A stretch of DNA of 64,000 nucleotides from positions 26,451 through 90,450 of the forward strand of contig CANJII010000012.1 in assembly GCA_947474435.1 (NCBI GenBank), written 5' to 3'. Positions within the stretch are counted from its first letter, which is position 1, and the number at the start of each line of letters is the position of its first letter. Below are positions 37,807 through 48,560 of the stretch, piece after piece. The notes under the pieces were generated by a model, which did not search any database, was not told the origin of the DNA, and saw only the letters and a list, made by a program, of their open reading frames with translations. The position numbers and the translations under genes were made by a program. The stretch is from Chitinophagaceae bacterium (GTDB taxonomy: Bacteria; Bacteroidota; Bacteroidia; Chitinophagales; UBA10324).

Positions 37807-37840
37807 CGCACCCCGACAACTACATCGGGATAAACTCCGA
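37807..37840. repeat. Dispersed repeat, copy 1
   Basis: This stretch in the recQ-slyD spacer shares CATCGGGATAAACTCCGA and the preceding CGCACCYCGAC with 41516-41546. The spacer around it also holds a small palindrome (ATCCCG...CGGGAT near 37756-37777). Nothing else gene-like is seen between 37701 and 37917. Confidence 0.7.
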
Positions 37841-37917
37841 CACGGAGTTCACAGAGATCTTCAGAAAAATAATTTATTAAAACTCCGTGTGCTCTGTGCC
37901 TCCGTGCGAAAATAAAT

Positions 37918-38367
37918 TCAGGGCATAATTATTTTGCTTCCTGCAATTTCCACTAACTCAATCTGAAAAATTAAATCGCGACCTGCGAGCGGATGATTGG
38001 CATCGAGCACTATCGCTTCCTGTTCAATTCCAACAATAATTACCGGCACCGGATTGCCTTGCTGATCTTTCATCTGCAAACTCATTCCTAATTCAGGAAT
38101 AAAATCAGGTGGAAAATTTGCTTTTGGAAATTTAAAAATCATTTCGTCGTGTGCTTCACCATATGCTTCGAGCATTGGTATCTCAACCTTTTTTGACTGC
38201 CCTACTTCCATGTCAATCATTGCATTATCGAAGCCTGCAATTACCTGACCTTCGCCAACTTTAAATTCGAGTGGCGCCCGACCTTCTGAAGAATCAAAAG
38301 TTTCGCCGCTTGCTAATGTGCCGTGATAGTGAACTTTCACTGTATCGCCGTTTTGTACTTTTCTCAT
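37918..38367 (-). CDS. FKBP-type peptidyl-prolyl isomerase, SlyD-like
   Basis: 149 residues. The FKBP part (VKVHYHGTLASGETFDSSEG, LEFKVGEGQVIAGFD) encloses an insert-in-flap chaperone domain (IPMLEAYGEAHDEMIF), and ANHPLAGRDLIFQIELVEI closes the fold. This is the SlyD layout, but the long His/Cys-rich metal-binding tail of E. coli SlyD is absent. It isomerises prolyl bonds and assists folding. Confidence 0.93.
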   Translation of the reverse strand: MRKVQNGDTVKVHYHGTLASGETFDSSEGRAPLEFKVGEGQVIAGFDNAMIDMEVGQSKKVEIPMLEAYGEAHDEMIFKFPKANFPPDFIPELGMSLQMKDQQGNPVPVIIVGIEQEAIVLDANHPLAGRDLIFQIELVEIAGSKIIMP

Positions 38368-38419
38368 TTGAAATATTTATGGGGGCAAAATAAAATGAAA
38401 TATTAAGAGCAAATAATTT

Positions 38420-39724
38420 TCAAAGAATATTTCTGATGGCTTCAGTTTTCAATAACACTTCTTCCAGTTCATTCTGCGCATTGGAATCAATGGTGATTGC
38501 TCCGCCTGCTGAGAATGATAAGTATTTATTCGCAGTATCATATTGAATACTCCGAATCACCACATTGAAATCAAAATTATTTTCAGGAGAGAAATAACCA
38601 AGAGTACCAGAAAACAATCCGCGCTTTGTGTTTTCCAATTCATCAATCAATTGCATCGCCCTGATTTTTGGTGCGCCGGTCATGCTGCCCATCGGAAAAG
38701 CATTTTTAATTGCTTCAGTTGCTGAAACTTCAGTTCGCAATTCACCACTCACAGTAGAAATCATTTGGTGCACATGCGGATAAGAATAAATTCCGAAGAG
38801 TTCTTCCACTGTTACAGTTCCGGGTTTGCAGCTTCGCGATAAATCATTGCGCACCAAATCAACAATCATCACATTTTCTGCGCGGTCTTTTTCGCTGTTG
38901 AATAATTTTTCGCGCAGGTTTTTATCTGCTTCTTCATCTTCACTTCTTTTTATTGTTCCCTTTATAGGCTGCGAGAAAATTTTATTTCCTTCCTTCGAAA
39001 TAAACCGTTCAGGGCTTGCACACAAAAGAAATTTATTATTCAGTTTATAAAATGCAGCAAAAGGAGCCCGCGATTTTTCATTCAACTGAAAATATAACTG
39101 TAACGGATTGCACAAATAATTTTCACAATAGAAATCCTGGCACAAATTCAATTCATACACATCGCCCTGCCGGATGAATTCTTTTACCTCCTCCACTTTC
39201 TGCAGGTAATCATTTTCATTCATTCTTCTATTAACCTCAGGAAAAGAAGAAACATGATTTCCGGATAGTGTAAATGCATTTATTTCTTCGAAAATTTTTT
39301 CTTCCGGTTTTTCGTTCGAAGAAATTTCCACTTCATTTCCTTTCAACTGAATTAATATTTCAGGAATAAAAAAATGCAGTAGCGGAAAATTCAGTTGCGA
39401 TGTATTCTTGGAGTGCAGTTTTTCAATTTCATTTTTTACATCATAGCTGATGTAACCGAATTTCCATCCAACATTCTCTTCAATAAATTTTTGAAGAGAA
39501 GAAAAACAATTTTCTGAAACAGAAATTTCTTTCTTCGATCCAATTGCTAATAAAAATTCTCCTTTAGGATGAAGATGATTGTTGTATTGATTATTATCGA
39601 GCGCGGCTACTGTTGAATATTGTTGCGCCCATTGCAATGCCTTCTGTTTAAATATTTTTATATCCCCCGAAATAAAAAAAGCGACAACTCTTTTTATTTC
39701 AGAATTGCCGCTTGTATGTATCAT
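38420..39724 (-). CDS. pabB: Aminodeoxychorismate synthase component I
   Basis: 434 residues of the chorismate-utilising family. PIKGTIKRS contains the Lys that distinguishes PabB from anthranilate synthase (PIAGT). FPMGSMTGAPKIRAMQLID and SAGGAITIDSN form the rest of the active site. It makes 4-amino-4-deoxychorismate for folate. No pabA or pabC is adjacent. Confidence 0.93.
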   Translation of the reverse strand: MIHTSGNSEIKRVVAFFISGDIKIFKQKALQWAQQYSTVAALDNNQYNNHLHPKGEFLLAIGSKKEISVSENCFSSLQKFIEENVGWKFGYISYDVKNEIEKLHSKNTSQLNFPLLHFFIPEILIQLKGNEVEISSNEKPEEKIFEEINAFTLSGNHVSSFPEVNRRMNENDYLQKVEEVKEFIRQGDVYELNLCQDFYCENYLCNPLQLYFQLNEKSRAPFAAFYKLNNKFLLCASPERFISKEGNKIFSQPIKGTIKRSEDEEADKNLREKLFNSEKDRAENVMIVDLVRNDLSRSCKPGTVTVEELFGIYSYPHVHQMISTVSGELRTEVSATEAIKNAFPMGSMTGAPKIRAMQLIDELENTKRGLFSGTLGYFSPENNFDFNVVIRSIQYDTANKYLSFSAGGAITIDSNAQNELEEVLLKTEAIRNIL

Positions 39725-39743
39725 TAGTATTTATCGGTGACGA

Positions 39744-39995
39744 CTAAAAATCATCATCGTCATCTTCATCGTCGTCTGTCAGTTTTGTGAAATCATCATC
39801 CAAATCAAAATCTTCTTCAATTTCAAGATTCGATTCATCTAAATCTTCGTCATCGTCTTGTTTCTTTTTGTTGGCGGGTTTCGGTGAATCTCCGGAATTT
39901 TTCTTTCCGGCGGCAGCAGAGGGTTTGGTGGCTTTCTTCGGTGCGGCGCTTTTAGCGGAAGATTTGCCTGATGATTTGGTTGAAGGTTTTTTCAT
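39744..39995 (-). CDS. Charge-segregated low-complexity protein
   Basis: 83 residues in two halves: a basic Lys/Ser/Ala-rich half (KKPSTKSSGKSSAKSAAPKK) and a strongly acidic half ending DDDEDDDDDF. It is predicted to be fully disordered. The reverse frame is also open, but this frame is preferred because similar Lys-rich/Asp-rich proteins are common in Bacteroidota and the opposite frame runs into purA. It sits between purA and pabB. Function unknown; a histone-like or nucleic-acid-binding role is speculation. Confidence 0.65.
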   Translation of the reverse strand: MKKPSTKSSGKSSAKSAAPKKATKPSAAAGKKNSGDSPKPANKKKQDDDEDLDESNLEIEEDFDLDDDFTKLTDDDEDDDDDF

Positions 39996-40066
39996 GAGTG
40001 TTGATGAATGGACTGTAAATTTTGAAACTGTTTTTGAATGTTCAAAATTTTTTTTGAATTATTTTT

Positions 40067-41350
<1,284 letters not shown>

Positions 41351-41515
41351 TCACTGTAATTTTTTTGTATTGATAATTTGAGCCGCCGAAATTGCTGTTG
41401 AACATTGAGAAAACAAAACTTTAGTTACAAACAAATTGGTTCATTTGTTTATTGGTTCATTAGCTCATTGGGAATTGAAATGTTGTTTGATAAATTTTAT
41501 TTCTTAAAATTTTTT

Positions 41516-41546
41516 CGCACCTCGACTTCATCGGGATAAACTCCGA
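41516..41546. repeat. Dispersed repeat, copy 2
   Basis: It matches 37807-37840 at CGCACCTCGAC and CATCGGGATAAACTCCGA (the A of CATCGGG is shared through TTCATCGGG). It lies in the spacer between purA and the Fur-family gene (41351-41626), which otherwise contains A/G-rich imperfect repeats and no gene. Confidence 0.7.
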
Positions 41547-41611
41547 ATACAGGGAGAATACAAAGGGAGAATAGGAGAAAATATTTTGAGCATATTTTGT
41601 TGAGTCAAAAT

Positions 41612-41645
41612 GCTAATAGCTAAAAGCTAACTGCTAACAGCTTTT
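41612..41645. repeat. Heptamer tandem repeat (GCTAAnn)n overlapping the fur-family stop codon
   Basis: Units GCTAATA, GCTAAAA, GCTAACT, GCTAACA and a partial GCTTTT follow each other at a 7-nt period. The minus-strand reading supplies the last codons (Ala-Val-Ser-Ser) and TAG stop of the upstream-transcribed regulator. Confidence 0.8.
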
Positions 41646-42094
41646 CTCTTTTTTTCACAACTTTCGCAAAGACCATAAAGAATCAAAGTATGATTATCAA
41701 TTTTAAATTTAAGCAACTCACCCATCTTGGTGGTGATTTGATGGATGCGCGGATCGCAGAACTCAACTACTTTATGACAGTCTTTGCAAATGATGTGATC
41801 GTGTTGTTTGTAGCCAAAAGATTTTTCGTACAGTGCCTGATTGTTATCGAACTGATGCTTTTTTACTAACTGACAACTCAATAATAAATCAAGTGTGTTG
41901 TAAACCGTAGCTCGACTGATGTGGTGTTCCTTTTTATTCAAATCCTGAAATAATTTTTCCGCATCAAAGTGATCGTTGCGCTTATAAATTTCCTCCAATA
42001 TGGCGTATCGCTCAGGAGTTTTTCGTTGTTTTTTTTCTTCGAGATACTGTGTAAAAAACTCTCGTACTTGTTTTAATAATTCGTTTTGTTTCAT
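41627..42094 (-). CDS. Fur-family transcriptional regulator
   Basis: 155 residues. The winged helix has HHISRATVYNTLDLL as recognition helix. The dimerisation domain has HDHIICKDCHKVVEFCDP, and the tail has LCESCEKKRK, giving the two CxxC pairs of a structural zinc site. It could be Fur, Zur or PerR; the metal cannot be assigned. Its last four codons and stop fall inside a heptamer repeat. It follows the rel gene by 16 nt on the same strand. Confidence 0.88.
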   Translation of the reverse strand: MKQNELLKQVREFFTQYLEEKKQRKTPERYAILEEIYKRNDHFDAEKLFQDLNKKEHHISRATVYNTLDLLLSCQLVKKHQFDNNQALYEKSFGYKQHDHIICKDCHKVVEFCDPRIHQITTKMGELLKFKIDNHTLILYGLCESCEKKRKAVSS

Positions 42095-42110
42095 ACTGTT
42101 TCCGATACAA

Positions 42111-44447
42111 TTATACTGGTGGTTCCGTTTCTGTATTTTCTTCGAAGCGAGTGACCGTTAAAATCCCTTCAAGGTCCTTCATGCTATCCATCAGGTCTTG
42201 CAATTGTTGTGTGTCTTTCACAAAGACTTTTATAATTCCTTCAAACAATCCATCCTTTGTTTCAATTGTGATGGACTGCATATTAATTTTTGCTTCCCCC
42301 GAAATTACATTGGTGATTTTGTACATGACACCAACATCATCAATGCCAGTAATTTTAAGTCCGGTGAGAAAAGTTATCTGGTGCTGCTTGGTCCACTTGG
42401 TACGAACAATTTTATATCCATATTTTGAAATGGAGTTTATCGCCTTCGGACAATTGGGCCGGTGAATTTCCACTTCGCCGTTTTTACCAATGAAACCAAA
42501 CACATCATCTCCCGGAATTGGCTTGCAACATTCCGCTAAATTGTAATCAACAGTTTCTGATCCTTCGCCAAACACAAACAGATTTGCGTTGTGCTGCAGT
42601 TTATTTTTTATGGCGAGTTCTACATCAACACTGCTTTTCTTTTCCTTATTCCGTAATTCAATTTCATCGCCCTGCTTAACAAAATTCTGAATCTCGCTGA
42701 TGTGAAAATTGCCGACACCAATGCTGTAATACAAATCATTCAGGTTGGTGAGTTTATAAAATCCCAACAATTTATTCAGATTCGGATTATTAAAATTCAC
42801 TTTGTAATCTCTGAAAATATTTTCCAATGCCTTTTTCCCAATGGAAATGATGCGGCGACGCTCTTCCCGAAAAATATCTTTGAGTTTCGATTTTGCTTTT
42901 GCGGTCACCACATAATTCATCCAGTCTTCTGATGGCTTCATTTTTTTTGAAGTCAGAATTTCCACCTGATCGCCATTGTTCAATCGGTGACTTATGGGAA
43001 CTATTTTCTGATTCAGTTTCGCACCTATGCATCGGTAACCAACATCAGAATGAATTTCAAAAGCAAAATCAAGTATGGTGGAATTCTTCGGTAACACTTT
43101 CATATCTCCTTTCGGCGTGAAAACATAAATTTCATCTGCAAAAAGATTCAGTTTAAAATCATCAATGAAGTCCAGTGTGTTCGTGTCAGGGTTTTCCAGC
43201 AACTCGCGAATGCTTCGCAGCCAATCATCAACTGCTGATTCGCCTGTTTGCTTTTCGTTATCCTTCTCCTTCTCTTTGTATTTCCAGTGAGCAGCATAAC
43301 CTTTTTCGGCAATTTCATCCATTCGACGGGTACGAATTTGCACTTCAACCCACTTGCCTTTCGGACCCATTACTGTTGTGTGAAGAGCTTCATATCCATT
43401 TGCTTTTGGGGTAGAAATCCAATCGCGAAGCCGGTCAGGATTCGGATGATAAAAATCGGTGACAATGGAATACACACGCCAGCAATCTGCTTTTTCATTT
43501 TCAATATCTGAATCAACAATAATCCTGATTGCAAATTTATCATACACTTCATCGAACGGAACTCCCTGTTCCTTCATCTTTCTCCAGATGGAAGAAATGG
43601 ATTTTGGTCGCCCGAAAATTTCAAACTTTTTTATTCCATGCTCAGGTATTACTTCTTTAATCGGCTTAATAAATTCATTGATGTATTTATCTCTTTCCTT
43701 TTTTGAGTCGGCAAGTTTTAATGTTATCTGCTTATAAATTTTTGGTTCAGAATATTTAAGCGACAGGTCTTCGAGTTCAGTTTTTATAGCATACAATCCT
43801 AACCGGTGCGCGAGTGGAACATACAAGTAAACCGTTTCAGATGCAATTTTCAATTGCTTGTTGCGCGGCATGGAATCCATGGTGCGCATGTTGTGCAAAC
43901 GATCGGCAAGTTTGATTAAAATAACACGAACATCCTTTGCAAGCGTGAGCAAAATTTTGCGAATGTTTTCGGCCTGCACAAAACCATGCTGATCAAAAAT
44001 GACCGCAATTTTTGTTAGCCCGTCAATTATTTCTTTTACTTTTTTTCCGAACTCGCGCTCAACATCCTCCAATGTAATTTCAGTATCTTCTACTACATCA
44101 TGCAACAGTGCGCATATCACACCAACAGGACCGAGGCCAATTTCTTTTGCCACAATTTGCGCAACAGCAAGCGGATGTAAAATGTATGGTTCACCGCTTC
44201 GGCGGCGCATTTCTCTATGTGCATCCAATGCCATTTCAAACGCAATGCGAATTTGTTTGTGATCGCCCTTTTGCATTTGCGGTTTCAGCGATAACAATAA
44301 ATTACGATACTGTTTTAATATTTCTTTTCGCTCCAGATTAGTAATGGAATCTTCCGCTTCTTTTTTTACAGGAATATTTTCTACATCGGCAGATTGATTT
44401 TTTTCATCCACAACAATTTCCTTCTTCGTGTCTTTCAGCTCGTTCAT
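42111..44447 (-). CDS. rel: Bifunctional (p)ppGpp synthetase/hydrolase
   Basis: 778 residues. The hydrolase HD motif CALLHDVVEDT and surrounding RxxHR-type residues are present; the synthetase domain has YDKFAIRIIVDSD and GYEALHTTVMGPKGKWVEVQIRT. The TGS domain (VFTPKGDMKVLPKNSTILDFA), a zinc-finger-like region (AECCKPIPGDDVFGF) and a C-terminal ACT domain follow. Both active sites look intact. It mediates the stringent response. It lies 16 nt upstream of the Fur-family gene and 6 nt downstream of the T9SS beta-helix gene. Confidence 0.96.
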   Translation of the reverse strand: MNELKDTKKEIVVDEKNQSADVENIPVKKEAEDSITNLERKEILKQYRNLLLSLKPQMQKGDHKQIRIAFEMALDAHREMRRRSGEPYILHPLAVAQIVAKEIGLGPVGVICALLHDVVEDTEITLEDVEREFGKKVKEIIDGLTKIAVIFDQHGFVQAENIRKILLTLAKDVRVILIKLADRLHNMRTMDSMPRNKQLKIASETVYLYVPLAHRLGLYAIKTELEDLSLKYSEPKIYKQITLKLADSKKERDKYINEFIKPIKEVIPEHGIKKFEIFGRPKSISSIWRKMKEQGVPFDEVYDKFAIRIIVDSDIENEKADCWRVYSIVTDFYHPNPDRLRDWISTPKANGYEALHTTVMGPKGKWVEVQIRTRRMDEIAEKGYAAHWKYKEKEKDNEKQTGESAVDDWLRSIRELLENPDTNTLDFIDDFKLNLFADEIYVFTPKGDMKVLPKNSTILDFAFEIHSDVGYRCIGAKLNQKIVPISHRLNNGDQVEILTSKKMKPSEDWMNYVVTAKAKSKLKDIFREERRRIISIGKKALENIFRDYKVNFNNPNLNKLLGFYKLTNLNDLYYSIGVGNFHISEIQNFVKQGDEIELRNKEKKSSVDVELAIKNKLQHNANLFVFGEGSETVDYNLAECCKPIPGDDVFGFIGKNGEVEIHRPNCPKAINSISKYGYKIVRTKWTKQHQITFLTGLKITGIDDVGVMYKITNVISGEAKINMQSITIETKDGLFEGIIKVFVKDTQQLQDLMDSMKDLEGILTVTRFEENTETEPPV

Positions 44448-44453
44448 AGGTTT

Positions 44454-47171
44454 TCAATTTACAACAACAATTTTTTGTTGCCATAATTTATTAGCTGAGT
44501 GAACTGATAAAATATAAATTCCTGCTGAAGCATTCTTCATAGAAAATGAATTGATACCCGAACCGGAAAATTTTCCGGTTAAAAATTTCCGGCCTGTTAA
44601 ATCATAAACTTCGTAATCATATTTATTTTCATCGGGTAACTGAACAACAATTTTTCCCGTAGCGGATTGCACCGGATTCGGATACACAGTTATTGAATTC
44701 TGTTTTTGAATTTCTTTAACTGAAACCAGATTCAGCGGAGAATCTAAAACCAACACATAAGATGAATATGGATTCAATGTATAAGAACCTGTAACGATGT
44801 TTCCATCCAGATCACGAAAAACAGAATCGGCACCAAGCGGAACGGAAACTGTATTCGGTGAATAGTTCATTAACAGTACCGACATCCGTGTTGAGTCGTG
44901 CTTAAAAACATTAACCGGAAACAGATGAATGTTATCGAAATAAACGAGCGAATCGGTTTTATGTAATTCAAAATTTAAAGCAACTGGGTTTTCGTAATGC
45001 GATGCCTGAAAAATATAACTAACATCGTTTCTGAAAGTTTCAATCGGAAAATATTTATTGAAACCGGTTACACCATATGGAGGTGTTTGAATGGAAATAT
45101 TAGATTGTAAAATTCCGTTTGATAAACCGGAAGAGGAATAAGACATTTCATAAAACTGATTTTCAAACAATGAAAAAACAGAAGAAACAATTTTTGCCTT
45201 ATCGAACGGGGGAATTCCTGTAACTTCAAATTTGATGCAACCTCCGTCCATCATAGTTAAGTTATCAAGCAATAGTGAATTATTGTCTGTAGGTTCTGAA
45301 ATCCACTGATCATAATTGTTTGTAAAATTTCCATTGGTTATTAAATCACTTCCGCTTGTATCAGTTGCAAAATAGTTCTGCCAGTGAACCCCGGAAGAGT
45401 GGCTGTTTGAATCCTGTGTGGTGGTTTGATTCCAAAACGCCACTGAAAAAGGCTTTTCTTCATTAATGGTATCAAATTTTGTATGCTGATAAATAGGGAA
45501 ATGATCATACGGATTGCAGTAATAATTGCTGTCGCCTTTGATTGGAAAAAAATCAAAACTATTTCCACTCATTTCAATTACTTTTTGTTTTTCACTTAAA
45601 GAATAAAGAATGTTTTGCTTCAGTTCAATATTTTTTGTTGCATTCAATGTATCGCCATCGGTAATAAAAACCTGGCCCCTTTGATTATTATAAAACACAT
45701 TATCTTTCAACAAATGATTTTGGTTGTAGGGGCTAAAATAAATGCCGTACGAATCAGCATTATCAATAGTATTGTGAAGGATGGTATCGTTTGTACAAAA
45801 ATAATTCATTAAAATTCCAGCGGATATTGGATTCGAAATCGAGGTACCTTTCACATCACTCTTAATGTTTATCAGGAAATTATCTTTTATTAAATTACCG
45901 TACAGAAAAAAATAACCATTCAAAACAATCGCTCCTCCCCCTTCCAAATTAAGCATTGAATTTTTAATGTAATTTCTTTCCAATTTATTTGAATAACCAT
46001 TTAAATCAATTCCTGCATAAGCAACGCTATCGATAATGTTATCAGAAATCGAAGTGTTACTGCTTATATAACAATAAATAGCCTGGCTCCTGTAAACATC
46101 ATCCATACCAAATCCAGTATTGATGCCTGTTCTTAAAATATTATTTCCGGAAATTTTACTTTGAGTAAAAAAGTAGCCATACACAGCATCTCCTCCACAA
46201 TCCTGAATCACATTATTTAAAATTTCTGTGGAATTTGTTAATTGCAAAAAATTAATTGCATGTTGTTTTATTTTATTGAATTGACAATTCAATAATTTAA
46301 TCCCAACGGTTGAATTCGAAAATCTAATAGCATCAATTGCCTGACCGGTAAAACTTAAACTATCAATTATTATATGATTGACCGCTGGATTACATATAAA
46401 TCCAAAATCAAGAACCGAGGCATCAATATCTGCTAATGAAATATCCGTAGTTACGGGGGGAATTAATAATATCTGATTGGTACTTGTATCACAGAACCAT
46501 TCATTTGAAGTATCCAAAGCAGCTAAATAATTTTCAAAATAAAAACCATTATAAACCGGAATGTTTGAAGAAACCGGGTTTTCAAAATACACAAAACCTT
46601 GATCAAATGTATCAACCTTAACTCTTTCATATTTAAATCCAGCGCTTCTGACAATTGCATAAGCTTCGTTCCAATTTACACTTGTTTGATTTAAATACGG
46701 TGCATAAACTGCTGTATTCAATCCATCAAATAAAGTTTGAAAAAAACCGTTGTTCGGAAACCTGGCCGGTTTCATCCAATTGTTATTATACCATATACTT
46801 CTGACATTACCTGAATCATTGGCAATATAAATATTTCCAATATTTGTCCAGTTCGTTAATTTTTTAAATCCTGAAATAACAGGCAATGAACCATTTGAAT
46901 ATTTTCCAAAATAAATTGGAGCTGAAATATTTCCGGATGAATTAAGAATTATAGTTCCGAAAAAAGTATCCCCACATTTTAAAAGTATTGAATCGCCTGC
47001 AACAATTATTTGGTTATTCAACCTATTAAGAGTCTGCCATGGAGAAACACTCTGTGATCCGGAATTTAAGTCGTTTCCAGTTGAAGAAGAAATATAGTAA
47101 GTTGTTGAACAAGCATGTTTGTTCAATAATAAAATTAAAAATAATAGGAATGAATGAGTTCTGAATTTCAT
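44454..47171 (-). CDS. T9SS-sorted right-handed beta-helix protein
   Basis: 905 residues. A signal peptide (RTHSFLLFLILLLNKHACS) precedes TYYISSSTGNDLNSGSQSVSPW, the usual entry into a parallel beta-helix, with pectate-lyase-like repeats (ISGNNILRTG, ISDNIIDSVAYAGIDL, LKDNVFYNNQRG). A carbohydrate-binding-like stretch lies around 600-750. The C-terminus (ITVYPNPVQSATGKIVV...ASAGIYILSVHS) is a type A T9SS sorting domain. It is probably a secreted polysaccharide-binding or degrading protein; catalytic residues cannot be identified. Only 6 nt separate it from rel downstream. Confidence 0.85.
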   Translation of the reverse strand: MKFRTHSFLLFLILLLNKHACSTTYYISSSTGNDLNSGSQSVSPWQTLNRLNNQIIVAGDSILLKCGDTFFGTIILNSSGNISAPIYFGKYSNGSLPVISGFKKLTNWTNIGNIYIANDSGNVRSIWYNNNWMKPARFPNNGFFQTLFDGLNTAVYAPYLNQTSVNWNEAYAIVRSAGFKYERVKVDTFDQGFVYFENPVSSNIPVYNGFYFENYLAALDTSNEWFCDTSTNQILLIPPVTTDISLADIDASVLDFGFICNPAVNHIIIDSLSFTGQAIDAIRFSNSTVGIKLLNCQFNKIKQHAINFLQLTNSTEILNNVIQDCGGDAVYGYFFTQSKISGNNILRTGINTGFGMDDVYRSQAIYCYISSNTSISDNIIDSVAYAGIDLNGYSNKLERNYIKNSMLNLEGGGAIVLNGYFFLYGNLIKDNFLINIKSDVKGTSISNPISAGILMNYFCTNDTILHNTIDNADSYGIYFSPYNQNHLLKDNVFYNNQRGQVFITDGDTLNATKNIELKQNILYSLSEKQKVIEMSGNSFDFFPIKGDSNYYCNPYDHFPIYQHTKFDTINEEKPFSVAFWNQTTTQDSNSHSSGVHWQNYFATDTSGSDLITNGNFTNNYDQWISEPTDNNSLLLDNLTMMDGGCIKFEVTGIPPFDKAKIVSSVFSLFENQFYEMSYSSSGLSNGILQSNISIQTPPYGVTGFNKYFPIETFRNDVSYIFQASHYENPVALNFELHKTDSLVYFDNIHLFPVNVFKHDSTRMSVLLMNYSPNTVSVPLGADSVFRDLDGNIVTGSYTLNPYSSYVLVLDSPLNLVSVKEIQKQNSITVYPNPVQSATGKIVVQLPDENKYDYEVYDLTGRKFLTGKFSGSGINSFSMKNASAGIYILSVHSANKLWQQKIVVVN

Positions 47172-47253
47172 GAAGCACCTAATGCTTAATTATTGAATAT
47201 TGTAAAAGTATTAACGATTGAGTTCTAAGCGAATTTAAATTTCCATTTTTCAT

Positions 47254-48378
47254 TTATACTGTTACACCATTAGAATTATCCGGGAAATATTTCTTCGAAA
47301 TTTTCTTTCCCAATAGATTAAATGGTTTTTCAATTGAGTGGTACAAAATGAATGACATCAATATTGTTAATGGAATACAAATAATAAATCCCGCGAGATA
47401 AGGGTGTTCATCAAGATGAATCCAATGTGCAAGTTTATCAGGTCTTGGTACAAATACACAGAATACCGCAAACCAATGCGTCAGATATAGACTGTAACTG
47501 ATTTTTCCGAGAAAAAGCAAGGGGTTCCATCGTAAAATATTCTGCCAATACATACTATTTATTGCTTTTAATAATATAAAATAAGAAGCAACACCGGTAA
47601 TTTGAAAAAATGATAATCCTAAATAATATTCAGGCAAAGTATAATATGCTCCCAATGGCGAAATATGATCAATGAACCGTATTGAGTATAAAATAAAAAC
47701 CAAAAAGTAAACCACCCACCGAACCTTATAAATTTTCGAGGAATTGAAATCATAATTTTTTATTACCTCGAATTTTTTTCCAATTAAAATTCCAAGAAGA
47801 AAATGGAACAAAAACATACTAACAATTGAACTCATAATAAAAGATATTGCGATTAACCAATACAACATTTTAGTTGACTTGACTGCAATAATTACAAAAA
47901 CAGGAACAAAAAGTGACAAAGCCATTTCAACTCCTAATGTCCAACCTGGAATATAATAATTATGCACTCCTTTTATTAAAAGAGCTTCTCTTAAAAAATT
48001 GTGATCTTCATGAACAAGTGAATTATAAAAAAAATCTATTGATAGATAATCTCTTTGAACATATAGGAAATAAATACAAATCATAACAAGAAATGCAGGG
48101 TATATTCGAAATATTCGTTGAATAACAAATGAGGAATAATTGAGACTCAATTTATTATTCTCTGAATTGAAATATTTATAAGACAGAACAAGTCCACTCA
48201 AAACAAAAAATAATGAAACTGCATCAGCACCATTAAATATCATGGCAAGGTAATATTGAATAACACTTCCATCCCAATAATGAAAAGTATCCAATGAAAA
48301 AATAAAATGATAAATCAAAACTGAAAAAGCTGCAAGCCCGCGAATAGAATCTAAGTAATCAAGTCTGTTTTCTTTCAT
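47254..48378 (-). CDS. Acyltransferase family 3 (O-acetyltransferase-like) membrane protein
   Basis: 374 residues with about ten membrane helices. The N-terminal LDYLDSIRGLAAFSVLIYHF contains the Arg-x10-His pair required for acyl transfer in this family. FFVLSGLVLSYKY and FLGKISYSLYLTHW are further signatures. It most likely O-acetylates a surface polysaccharide or lipid. Confidence 0.92.
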   Translation of the reverse strand: MKENRLDYLDSIRGLAAFSVLIYHFIFSLDTFHYWDGSVIQYYLAMIFNGADAVSLFFVLSGLVLSYKYFNSENNKLSLNYSSFVIQRIFRIYPAFLVMICIYFLYVQRDYLSIDFFYNSLVHEDHNFLREALLIKGVHNYYIPGWTLGVEMALSLFVPVFVIIAVKSTKMLYWLIAISFIMSSIVSMFLFHFLLGILIGKKFEVIKNYDFNSSKIYKVRWVVYFLVFILYSIRFIDHISPLGAYYTLPEYYLGLSFFQITGVASYFILLKAINSMYWQNILRWNPLLFLGKISYSLYLTHWFAVFCVFVPRPDKLAHWIHLDEHPYLAGFIICIPLTILMSFILYHSIEKPFNLLGKKISKKYFPDNSNGVTV

Positions 48379-48560
48379 CTATTAATTAATCCTATCTCTA
48401 AAAAAAATTTTATCATCAGGGCTGAAATGTAGTGTAAACTGTTTGTGTCAACTTTGTAAAAATATCAACGAAGAAAATGTGTATCATTTTAATTTTCATT
48501 TCTGATAGCATGATTGCATCATTTACATTCACGAAAATTTAATTCAAAAATAATTCATCA

